Translations under genes and position numbers: made by a program
Notes under the pieces: generated by a model
The model's input: only the letters and a program-made list of their open reading frames with translations
What the model was told of the DNA's origin: nothing
The model's database searches: none
Source of the DNA: an uncultured Blautia sp.
GTDB lineage: Bacteria; Bacillota; Clostridia; Lachnospirales; Lachnospiraceae
DNA: 9,155 nucleotides
NCBI GenBank assembly: GCA_945872375.1
Contig: CAMBYR010000067.1
Location: 1-9,155 of the forward strand
Reading direction: 5' to 3'
In this document: piece by piece, positions 1 through 7,119 of the stretch
Layout: each line of letters opens with the position of its first letter
How positions within the stretch are numbered: the stretch's first letter is position 1

Positions 1-21
1 CTGCTGCGTCTGCGTATTCAG

Positions 22-1962
22 TCAGAATTCCTGATAAAGAACCGCATAGTTTTCATTCATTCGTCCCTCTGCAAGCTTTCTTGCAGCAAATTTTTTCATT
101 GCCGGAAGGTAATTCTGATACGTTCCCGGCTCCTTTTCTTTATAAGCAATGACGTTTGCATAGAGAAATGCTTTTCTGGCATCTCCCAGTGTATTGTCAT
201 TGTAGGCAAAATACATCAGAAGCGATTTTGGAAGCTCCCTCTGATAAGAAATATCCATGGTCTCCACATAGTATTCGTAGAGTCTGGTAAGACGCAGTCC
301 CCGGTCCACAGCAAGGGAAAACCAGCGGAAATATTCCGGTTTTCTGGGATTTTCGATCATGACATACCGGCAGATCGTCTCCAGGGTGTCATCCTCCGGA
401 AATGCTTCATAGCCCATGACAAGCGCCCGGTAAAGACTTCTGTTAAAGCTCTTTTCATAGCCGCAAAGGTAGGCCAGACGCATGACAAGCTCGGAAGTCA
501 GCAGGCCGTTTTTGCCCGCAAACAGAAACACCTGTGCCCAGAATCTGCTGATCCTGTGAAGAAGAGACATGTCCGCACTGATGGCATTCCATGCTTCCAG
601 GTAGAGAAGAGGGCTGGTACAGCCTCTGTCAAACAGCTCCTCCATCATAAACACGGCTCTGGACGGCGTGGTCCGAAGACTTCTGTCAAGCTGAAGAAGG
701 ATCCAGAACAGCAGCACGCTGTCCTCCTTCTGCATATAAAAATTCTGTATCTTCCGAAGGGCCTGTACGGAATCCCTGTAAATTCCCGTAAGATTGCAGA
801 GGTACAGGTAAACGCCTGCAAATTCCAGGTCATCCTCCGAATAGGATTTATCCTGATAATGCTTCAGGATTTCCACTGCGGCATCATTGTTTTTCTCCTG
901 ATGGAGAAGATACGCTTCCGCCAGATCATACCAGGGATAATGGCAGTCTGCCTCACGAAGCTGATTCAGCACAAAATGGGTACTTCCTGCCCATGTCTTG
1001 AAATCCATGGCACCGCAGCGATATTCCAGATAATCCCTCCACATGGAAAGGCGATGCTTCTTTTCCACCGCGCTGACACCGGGAACAGGACGTGAACCTC
1101 TGGAAGCCACCACCGGGAAATGCAGCTCCTGATACGGACTTTTCACCACGATCTGTCCGTACTGACAGCCTCTTCCAAGTTTTTCTTTATGTATCACATA
1201 TTCCACACGATATCCGCTTCCGATGAAATCCTCATCTGTGGCCACATGGCGGACCACCTCCAGGAATTCCCCTCTGGCTTCCATTTCCAGGCGGAGATGT
1301 CCCCAGCCACTTTTATGGATCTCAAAGGATTCCATGGTTGTCTCGCGCACATCAAAAAATTCTCCCTCTGTTTCTTTCAGAGAAAGAGAAACCGGCTCCT
1401 TTTTCCCCATGGCGATCAGAAATTCCTCCAGATTCTGATAGGTCACAGGATCCGCGGAAAAGCCTTTATAAAGAGCTTTTTTGCTGATATCTTCCTGCTC
1501 CATGATTCCCGGAAAGGATTTTTTTCGGAACAGACGGTATGCTTCCCGGAAATCACGGCGCGCAATATCGGTAAAGGCGTCCGGATCCGCGACAGTCCCG
1601 TCACCGCTTCGTATTTCTTCCTTTTCTGTCCGGATCACAAAGGGAAGGCGGTATTCTCCGATGTTCGTGGTGAAACACAGCCATCCATTCAGCGTTTCCC
1701 CCGGCTTCATGCCCACGGCATCCACACCGTAGGGCATCCGGATGGTCGTTCCGGAAAACTTATCCATTCCCGATACCAGGCGTCTGCTGGAGGAAGTGAT
1801 ATAGCCCCGGATACGCTCGTTTTTTTCCGTTCCGAAATCGATCTGATCCTGGAGGGTTTCCCCCGCCTTCAGATTCACCTCGATCTTATCCACAGAAAAA
1901 AGAAGTCTGGGATTCTCATATTCAAATTTGCCGCTTAACAACTGTTCGATTTTTTTCTTCAA
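22..1962 (-). CDS. DUF5717-like protein: two beta-rich domains plus helical repeat region, probably shortened by a frameshift
   Basis: No biochemical function is known to me; the match to the DUF5717 family is from memory of its N-terminal sequence style. The 646-residue product has no signal peptide and no membrane segment. Two beta-strand-rich, Ig/BACON-like segments lie at about residues 20-112 and 191-288; both end in a similar pattern (GEYRLPFVIR at 102-111, YQELHFPVVAS at 277-287), which suggests an internal duplication. Residues about 300-646 are rich in aromatic and leucine helices like TPR-type repeats. The start is TTG at 1960-1962, supported by AAGGTG seven bases upstream. That ribosome site overlaps the stop codon of the upstream EAL gene, so the two are probably translationally coupled. 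The ORF ends ...LYQEF-stop beside the window edge; family members I recall are much longer. The minus-one frame stays open from the stop to the edge, so the gene is probably frameshifted and continues outside. Confidence 0.75.
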   Translation of the reverse strand: MKKKIEQLLSGKFEYENPRLLFSVDKIEVNLKAGETLQDQIDFGTEKNERIRGYITSSSRRLVSGMDKFSGTTIRMPYGVDAVGMKPGETLNGWLCFTTNIGEYRLPFVIRTEKEEIRSGDGTVADPDAFTDIARRDFREAYRLFRKKSFPGIMEQEDISKKALYKGFSADPVTYQNLEEFLIAMGKKEPVSLSLKETEGEFFDVRETTMESFEIHKSGWGHLRLEMEARGEFLEVVRHVATDEDFIGSGYRVEYVIHKEKLGRGCQYGQIVVKSPYQELHFPVVASRGSRPVPGVSAVEKKHRLSMWRDYLEYRCGAMDFKTWAGSTHFVLNQLREADCHYPWYDLAEAYLLHQEKNNDAAVEILKHYQDKSYSEDDLEFAGVYLYLCNLTGIYRDSVQALRKIQNFYMQKEDSVLLFWILLQLDRSLRTTPSRAVFMMEELFDRGCTSPLLYLEAWNAISADMSLLHRISRFWAQVFLFAGKNGLLTSELVMRLAYLCGYEKSFNRSLYRALVMGYEAFPEDDTLETICRYVMIENPRKPEYFRWFSLAVDRGLRLTRLYEYYVETMDISYQRELPKSLLMYFAYNDNTLGDARKAFLYANVIAYKEKEPGTYQNYLPAMKKFAARKLAEGRMNENYAVLYQEF

Positions 1963-1973
1963 TTTATTTCACC

Positions 1974-3908
1974 TTATTGTCCTTGCTGTTCTTCTGTTGC
2001 ATTCTCTTTCATAAATTTCAGATATTCGTCTTCCGGAAGGGGCCTGGAATAATAAAATCCCTGGATCCTCCTTACTTTCAGTTTCTTTAATTCCAAAATG
2101 ACATCCTCGGTTTCCGCGCCTTCTGCCACAATATCGTAGCTGGCTCTCTGGAAGGTCTCCACCATGGAGCTTACCACCTGGCGCTCCTTGTCCGTTCCTA
2201 TGGTCCTGTCAGTCAGCGTTTTATCAAGTTTTATGGTATCAAAGGGCAGGGACAAAAGTCCTGCCAGATTGGAATATCCCACACCAAAATCATCCAGATA
2301 AAAACGAATGCCTTTTTTGTTCAGTGATTCCATAATGACCGCTGTTTTTGCCGGATTTTCAGAAATCATCCGTTCCGTGATCTCCAGCTTGATCAGATGA
2401 TATGGGATCTTATATTTTTTCAGGATCGCATCCAGCATCTCCTCCATGCGGTCATCCATAAACTGCTGGTTGGACATGTTGATGGTCACTCCCTTCAGCG
2501 GGAGCTCCCTGTGTTCTGCCAGAAATGCGCAGACCTTTTCCATAATGATCCAGCTAAGCTCCAGGATCTGTCCCGTACTCTCCGCCAGAGGAATAAATTC
2601 TGCCGGGGGAATCTCGTTTCCATCAGAATCAAACATTCTGGCAAGTGCTTCGGCCGAACAGAAAGCCTCGTCCTCCCAGCAGTAGATCGGCTGATAATAG
2701 ACGGAAAAATTCTTTTTCGCCACCGCCTCCCGGATCTGTTCTGTGAGATTTTTCTGATGCTGCATCTGCCTGTCCGCTTCTTGGTCAAAGTGGACCCAGC
2801 TGTTTTCTCCCTGGGCTCTTGCCAGATTCATGGCATATTCCAGACGTTCTATGATCTGTGTTCCATCCCATTTTTCTCCTCTCCATACAAGATCCGCAAA
2901 AGAAGCGGACAAATAATACCGCATCTCTCCGATCTCCCATGGTTTTCGGAAGCGCTCCATGATCTCTTCCAGGCAGTGACCGATCCTTTTGCAGTCCTCC
3001 ACGGAACAGAGGACGGCAAATTCCAGACTTCCCAGGCGGTATGCTCTTGTGTAGGAGGAAAAATCATTGATATATCTTGCCACCATATATAAGAACTCAT
3101 CGCCGTTTTTTTGTCCGAATTCCCGGTTCACCTTTCCGAAATGATTCAGATGAATCAATAAAATATGGATCTGTTTTTTCTGAGCAGACCAGACTGCAAG
3201 GTCTTCCACAAATGCACCCCGGTTTCCCAGATTTGTCAGATAATCCAGACTGCTTCGGCTGCTCTGAAAGCTGAGATAGAGAATCAGATTTACCATGGCG
3301 GCAATCATTCCGTTCATCATCATATCCCGATAAAGGAGCTGAAGCACTACAATGCTGCACACCACATAAGGCAGCGTACGCATGGCTTTTCGCATGGAGA
3401 TACTGGCAATATCGCCATGCTTCATATAACAGAGACCAACGACCAGAACTTCACTGAGAAGCGCCACATAGCCGAGCAGATTCAGAGGACCCCGGAAGTA
3501 TTCTCCGTTTTCGAAATAAAACAGGATCCCGTTCGACAGATTGACTGCTACAGCTGCGCATATCACCAGAAAAACGCCGCTGATCACAAAAGTAATCCTT
3601 CTTTTACAATAATGAGAAGGACAGTGTTCAAAAATTTTTCGTCCCAGATACATGGACAGCAATGCCGATGCAAAGCTGATCAGCACATAGTTGATACTGG
3701 AAATCGCCGTATTCAGCCATACCGGAATCGTATCCGCATTCCGTATAGCCCATACAGACAGCATATCTGCAAAAACAGACGCCATCGATATATACAGGCA
3801 TGTCTGATACCACCCGTTCCTTCGATAATTTCTTTCATCGTAATTATATACAAGCAGCATCATCAGGATAATTACAGCAATAAATTCTACTTTAAGCGAC
3901 AAATTCAT
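1974..3908 (-). CDS. Membrane-anchored c-di-GMP phosphodiesterase (degenerate GGDEF plus intact EAL)
   Basis: Predicted to hydrolyse the second messenger c-di-GMP at the cytoplasmic face of the membrane. Numbered from the chosen start, residues 1-216 hold about six or seven hydrophobic helices forming a sensor-like membrane domain. A GGDEF domain covers about 222-374 and an EAL domain about 395-635. The GGDEF signature reads GSLEF (293-297), the usual metal-binding aspartates are replaced (H253, N255 in HLNHF), and no RxxD inhibitory site precedes the signature, so cyclase activity is unlikely. The EAL domain keeps the expected catalytic set: E420 of EAL, N477, E509 (LEITE), D539-D540 (DDFGVGYSN), K560, E596 and Q616. 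The start at 3908 is preferred because GAAAGGG lies seven bases upstream; an in-frame ATG at 3926, adding MRKGLR, has no visible ribosome site. It has a good promoter and is the first gene of a unit with the DUF5717 gene, 11 bp downstream. Confidence 0.9.
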   Translation of the reverse strand: MNLSLKVEFIAVIILMMLLVYNYDERNYRRNGWYQTCLYISMASVFADMLSVWAIRNADTIPVWLNTAISSINYVLISFASALLSMYLGRKIFEHCPSHYCKRRITFVISGVFLVICAAVAVNLSNGILFYFENGEYFRGPLNLLGYVALLSEVLVVGLCYMKHGDIASISMRKAMRTLPYVVCSIVVLQLLYRDMMMNGMIAAMVNLILYLSFQSSRSSLDYLTNLGNRGAFVEDLAVWSAQKKQIHILLIHLNHFGKVNREFGQKNGDEFLYMVARYINDFSSYTRAYRLGSLEFAVLCSVEDCKRIGHCLEEIMERFRKPWEIGEMRYYLSASFADLVWRGEKWDGTQIIERLEYAMNLARAQGENSWVHFDQEADRQMQHQKNLTEQIREAVAKKNFSVYYQPIYCWEDEAFCSAEALARMFDSDGNEIPPAEFIPLAESTGQILELSWIIMEKVCAFLAEHRELPLKGVTINMSNQQFMDDRMEEMLDAILKKYKIPYHLIKLEITERMISENPAKTAVIMESLNKKGIRFYLDDFGVGYSNLAGLLSLPFDTIKLDKTLTDRTIGTDKERQVVSSMVETFQRASYDIVAEGAETEDVILELKKLKVRRIQGFYYSRPLPEDEYLKFMKENATEEQQGQ

Positions 3909-3915
3909 ACGAAGG

Positions 3916-3922
3916 CCCTTTC
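3916..3922 (-). promoter_or_regulatory. Ribosome binding site deciding the start of the GGDEF-EAL gene
   Basis: On the minus strand GAAAGGG lies seven bases before the ATG at 3906-3908. The upstream in-frame ATG at 3924-3926 is preceded by an AT-rich stretch with no purine-rich site, so the shorter protein is favoured. Confidence 0.6.
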
Positions 3923-3954
3923 TCATATAGATATTTTACTGCATTATTAGTTTG

Positions 3955-3983
3955 ATACTAGCATAGTTTTTCTTTTTTGTAAA
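3955..3983 (-). promoter_or_regulatory. Sigma-A-type promoter of the GGDEF-EAL / DUF5717 unit
   Basis: On the minus strand TTTACA (3978-3983) is followed by a 17-base spacer and TAGTAT (3955-3960). A TGC immediately before the -10 gives an extended -10 element. Transcription would start near 3948, leaving a leader of about 40 bases before the ATG at 3908. This is a sequence match only. Confidence 0.65.
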
Positions 3984-3989
3984 GCAAAG

Positions 3990-4030
3990 GACAGCAAAAC
4001 AGGGAGACGTCCAAAACAAGCCTCCCTGTT
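3990..4030 (-). terminator. Hairpin terminator of the Lon-like ATPase gene
   Basis: A perfect 9-bp inverted repeat, AACAGGGAG (3998-4006) and CTCCCTGTT (4022-4030), has a 15-base loop. Read on the minus strand it is followed by a short T run (TTTTG) and then mixed bases. It lies about 55 bp past the ATPase stop codon and just before the next promoter, as expected for a boundary between transcription units. The long loop and weak T tract lower confidence. Confidence 0.5.
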
Positions 4031-4039
4031 CATAGATAT

Positions 4040-4069
4040 CCGTATTTTCTATGTAATAGCCGTATTTTC
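4040..4069. repeat. Pair of 10-bp direct repeats spaced 20 bp apart
   Basis: CCGTATTTTC occurs at 4040-4049 and again at 4060-4069, exactly 20 bp from start to start. The pair lies between the ATPase stop codon and the hairpin terminator. The first copy also sits inside a weak inverted repeat (CATAGA at 4031-4036, TCTATG at 4048-4053). No function is assigned. Confidence 0.6.
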
Positions 4070-4085
4070 ACCTTGATTCCCGCAA

Positions 4086-5570
4086 TTATGCGAGCAGTTT
4101 TCTTACCATTTCCGCATCGTAAGTGACTTCTGAAACATGTTCCACCTCGATCCGGTAAAGCGCATTGGCTGCAATATGCTCCGCAGCCTGCTCCAGATCA
4201 CGGATTCCTGTGGTATTGCTGTATTTTTCCACGATCACATCCAGTGCCTCCTCCGTCACACGGCATTCATGCTCCTGCATGTTCATGCGCTTCAGGATCT
4301 TTGGAAGGGCAAACCTGGAAAAGATAATCTTTTTCTCCTCAAAGGTATAATCCGGGATGTCGATCACCGCAAAACGCGACATCAGAGGCGCGCTGATCTG
4401 ATCCTTGTCATTGGCCGTAGCAATCGGATAAACCCCCACGGTTGGAATCATACATTCCATATAGTTGTCCGTAAATCCCAGATTATCCAGAAGCGTCAGA
4501 AGGACATCTGCCGGATTTCCGTTTGTTTTGCCGGAGGACGCCTTATCCAGCTCATTCACAATAAAGACAAGATTGGACTCACCCGCCATGGAAAAAGCTT
4601 CCATAATAATTCCCGGCTTTGCATTGGCATAGATCCGGGAGCTTCCCGTGAGCTGCTCCGCATCGTGGATGGAACTCATATCCAGCGTCGTCCAGGGAAG
4701 CTTCAGAATCCTTGCCACCGCATAGGCAATCTGAGACTTGCCGGTTCCCGCCGGTCCCACCAGCAGAAGTCCATATGCCGGAAGCGTGTGGGTCCGGTTG
4801 ATCTGAATGATCGTCTCGATGATCCTCTGTTTGACCTGTTCCATTCCGTAAAGCTCTTCATCCAGAATCCGTCTGGCTTCTTCCGGATCGATGGCTTCAA
4901 AATAATTGTTTTTCCACTGAATATTCAGCATGATTGACAGCGCTCTCTGGGCATGACGGCGCTCCTCCGGAGATACCTCGTGAGAACGGGCCACAGCCAG
5001 ATTTCTTCGCGCCCACAGACGCACGTTATCCGGAAGCGTCCTTCCCGCGCAATTCAGGAAATCCGTAATACTCTGGATACTGGTAAGCTTCATGCTGTCA
5101 CCGGTCTCCTCCTGATCCTCATCCTCTGCTTCTTCCTGGGGTGCGCTGCTGGCAAACAGACGCTCGATCATAAACTGAAGGAAACCGTCTTCTGCTGAAA
5201 GCTTTGTTCCTCCTCCAAAGGCGATTTCACGGATTTTATAAACAGCATAGCCTTTTTCCAGATTTTCTCCGGAAAGGCGTACATTGATATGGTTTTCTCC
5301 CAGCCAGCGAAGAAGGCTGACAAAACGGGCATCGATCTCCAGAATGTCTGCGCAGACGGTTCCGTCCTCCTCCTTAAACTCAAAGGTGGTTCCCTTTATG
5401 GGATTTGTAAATACGCCGCAGGAATGATGGCTCCATTTCCGAATGCGGTTGTCCAGAAGAAGGATCGGCTTCTCCGGTGTGGCAGCGCTTTCGTTTGACT
5501 GAAAAATCCTGTATGTGCATTCCGGCACCTGTTTGCTGTCAGATGTATTGCTGAAATCAAAAACGGGCAT
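4086..5570 (-). CDS. Lon-like AAA+ ATPase lacking the protease domain
   Basis: An ATP-driven remodelling or unfolding protein of unknown substrate, probably cytoplasmic. The 494-residue product matches the AAA+ core of Lon protease: a YGMEQVKQRIIE helix (241-252), Walker A GPAGTGKS (272-279), a Lon-type loop RIYANAKPGII (312-322), Walker B FIVNELDK (336-343), sensor-1 N387, arginine-finger candidate R399 in MSRF, and sensor-2 GIRDLEQ (455-461). The protein stops after the small helical AAA+ subdomain, so the Ser-Lys protease domain that follows in Lon is absent. The Walker B aspartate is Asn (N339) while the catalytic Glu (E340) is kept. Residues 1-140 are an unrecognised domain, followed by an acidic linker at 145-157. 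The ATG at 5568-5570 has AGGAG seven bases upstream. It is separated from trkH by 100 bp and followed by a terminator, so it is probably monocistronic, although trkH read-through is possible. Sure of the ATPase class, unsure of the role. Confidence 0.85.
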   Translation of the reverse strand: MPVFDFSNTSDSKQVPECTYRIFQSNESAATPEKPILLLDNRIRKWSHHSCGVFTNPIKGTTFEFKEEDGTVCADILEIDARFVSLLRWLGENHINVRLSGENLEKGYAVYKIREIAFGGGTKLSAEDGFLQFMIERLFASSAPQEEAEDEDQEETGDSMKLTSIQSITDFLNCAGRTLPDNVRLWARRNLAVARSHEVSPEERRHAQRALSIMLNIQWKNNYFEAIDPEEARRILDEELYGMEQVKQRIIETIIQINRTHTLPAYGLLLVGPAGTGKSQIAYAVARILKLPWTTLDMSSIHDAEQLTGSSRIYANAKPGIIMEAFSMAGESNLVFIVNELDKASSGKTNGNPADVLLTLLDNLGFTDNYMECMIPTVGVYPIATANDKDQISAPLMSRFAVIDIPDYTFEEKKIIFSRFALPKILKRMNMQEHECRVTEEALDVIVEKYSNTTGIRDLEQAAEHIAANALYRIEVEHVSEVTYDAEMVRKLLA

Positions 5571-5603
5571 GTTTCTTCTCCTTTATGTCTTGTCTTACTA
5601 ATA

Positions 5604-5640
5604 TGTATACCAGAATATCTCAAAATCCCGTTTCCGGCAA
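5604..5640 (-). promoter_or_regulatory. Candidate promoter of the Lon-like ATPase gene
   Basis: Two overlapping options lie on the minus strand: TTGCCG (5635-5640), a 17-base spacer and TATTCT (5612-5617); or an extended -10, TGG followed by TATACA (5604-5609), with no clear -35. Either would start transcription about 25-35 bases before the ATG. No clear terminator follows trkH, so read-through from the trk operon is not excluded. Confidence 0.4.
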
Positions 5641-5670
5641 GTCCTTATTTTGCTGCTGAATGCCCAATCT

Positions 5671-7113
5671 TTATTTTCTCCTGTATGCCCATGGAGAAAA
5701 CAGCATCAGAAGCGGGAAGATCTCCAGTCGTCCTGCAAGCATATCAAAGCTTAATACCCATTTGGATAAATTACTGAAAGGTGCGTAATTTCCCATGGGG
5801 CCGCAGACGCCGAGAGCCGGCCCGATGTTGTTGATACAGGCCGTAACCGCTGTGGCATTGGATACATGATCGTGCTGATCCAGTGACAGCAGCAGAATGC
5901 TGAACACAAACAGCATCACATATGCCGTAAAAAAGCAGTGAATGCCGGACAGCATGGATTTATCCACTGTTTTTCCTTCGCATTTCAGACTGCGTACACT
6001 GCGCGGATAAATCATCTTATACAATCCCCTGATGGCATCCTTGATCATGATCATCACACGGGACACCTTGATTCCGCCGCCGGTAGATCCCGCCATGGCT
6101 CCCACAAACATGATCGTCACCAGAATGGTCTGGGAAAAGCCAGGCCAGGCACTGTAGTCGGCCGTCGTATATCCTGTGGTGGTGATAATGCTTGCCACCT
6201 GGAAAAATGCATATCGAAAGCTTTTCAGAACTCCGTGATACTGGGGCATGATATTGATGGTGATCAGTGTCACAGATACACCGATGATTCCCAGATACCA
6301 GCGAAGCTCCTCGCTTTTCAGGACACTGGCAATATCTCCGATCAGAAGGAAAAAGTAAAGGTTGAAGTTGATACCGAACAAAATCATAAAGATTCCGATC
6401 ACTGCATCAAAATAAGCAGAATCATAATATCCGATACTGGTTCCCTTGATTCCGAAGCCGCCCGTACCTGCCGTTCCGAATGCATGGAGGATCGCGTCAA
6501 AAACAGGCATCTTTCCCGCAATCAGCAAAAGGATCAGAACCACAGTCATCACAAGATAGATTCCATACAGGATTATCGCCGTGGAACGCACGCGCGCAAC
6601 CAGCTTTCCGCACGCAGGACCCGGAACCTCTGCTTTCATAATATACAGGTTCTGTGCATCTGATTTTGGCAGAATCGCCAGAACAAACACCAGCACACCC
6701 ATGCCGCCTACCCAGTGGGTAAAGCTTCGCCAGAACAGCATTCCATGACTCATGGACTCCACATCATTAAGGATACTGGCTCCTGTTGTGGTAAAACCGG
6801 ACACGGTTTCAAAAAATGCATCGGTAAAATGTGGGATCTCTCCGGAAATCACAAAAGGCAGTGCCCCGAATACGGACAGCAAAATCCAGGATACTCCCAC
6901 GATAAACAGACCCTCCTTTGCAAAAATCGAAGGATCCTTCGGACGGCGCAGGGAGATCAGCTTTCCAAGCACAAGCAGAAGCAGGATCGTCACGCCAAAG
7001 GCAAAATATCCTTTTTCCTGGTAGATCAGAGCAGTTATGAAGGGAAGGATCATCAGGCCTGCCTCTACAGTCAGAAGTTTTCCGATGATATATAAAATCA
7101 TACTGTAATTCAT
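5671..7113 (-). CDS. trkH: Potassium uptake transporter pore subunit TrkH/KtrB
   Basis: The integral-membrane pore of a Trk/Ktr-type K+ uptake system, which works with the cytoplasmic TrkA subunit encoded just upstream. The 480-residue length is normal for TrkH. The four pore-loop repeats with their filter glycines are all visible: SGFTTTGAS (105-113), GTAGTGGFG (213-221), TTTGYTTAD (311-319) and NNIGPALG (428-435). The glycine-rich gating loop of the third repeat, AGSTGGGIK, is at 341-349. The C-terminal AGRLEIFPLL and a final basic stretch are also typical. The ATG at 7111-7113 lies 6 bp after the trkA stop codon; its ribosome site GGAGGG is inside the last codons of trkA, so the two genes are tightly coupled. 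No truncation or missing filter residue is seen. Confidence 0.95.
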   Translation of the reverse strand: MNYSMILYIIGKLLTVEAGLMILPFITALIYQEKGYFAFGVTILLLLVLGKLISLRRPKDPSIFAKEGLFIVGVSWILLSVFGALPFVISGEIPHFTDAFFETVSGFTTTGASILNDVESMSHGMLFWRSFTHWVGGMGVLVFVLAILPKSDAQNLYIMKAEVPGPACGKLVARVRSTAIILYGIYLVMTVVLILLLIAGKMPVFDAILHAFGTAGTGGFGIKGTSIGYYDSAYFDAVIGIFMILFGINFNLYFFLLIGDIASVLKSEELRWYLGIIGVSVTLITINIMPQYHGVLKSFRYAFFQVASIITTTGYTTADYSAWPGFSQTILVTIMFVGAMAGSTGGGIKVSRVMIMIKDAIRGLYKMIYPRSVRSLKCEGKTVDKSMLSGIHCFFTAYVMLFVFSILLLSLDQHDHVSNATAVTACINNIGPALGVCGPMGNYAPFSNLSKWVLSFDMLAGRLEIFPLLMLFSPWAYRRK

Positions 7114-7119
7114 TTTTGC

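Noticed and set aside
1120..1938. Long plus-strand open frame of 272 codons
   Set aside because: It is antisense to the DUF5717 gene, His/Phe/Arg-rich as expected for shadow translation, and has no recognisable domain.
3165..3950. Plus-strand open frame of 261 codons
   Set aside because: It is antisense to the membrane domain and GGDEF half of the EAL protein; the composition (His, Gln, Ile, Arg) fits a shadow frame.
5621..5645. Possible terminator after trkH (CCG-GAAA-CGG followed by ATTTT)
   Set aside because: The stem is only three base pairs, too weak for an intrinsic terminator.
5938..6663. Plus-strand open frame of 241 codons antisense to trkH
   Set aside because: It is rich in His, Asp and Gln with no motif, as expected from the complement of a membrane-protein gene.
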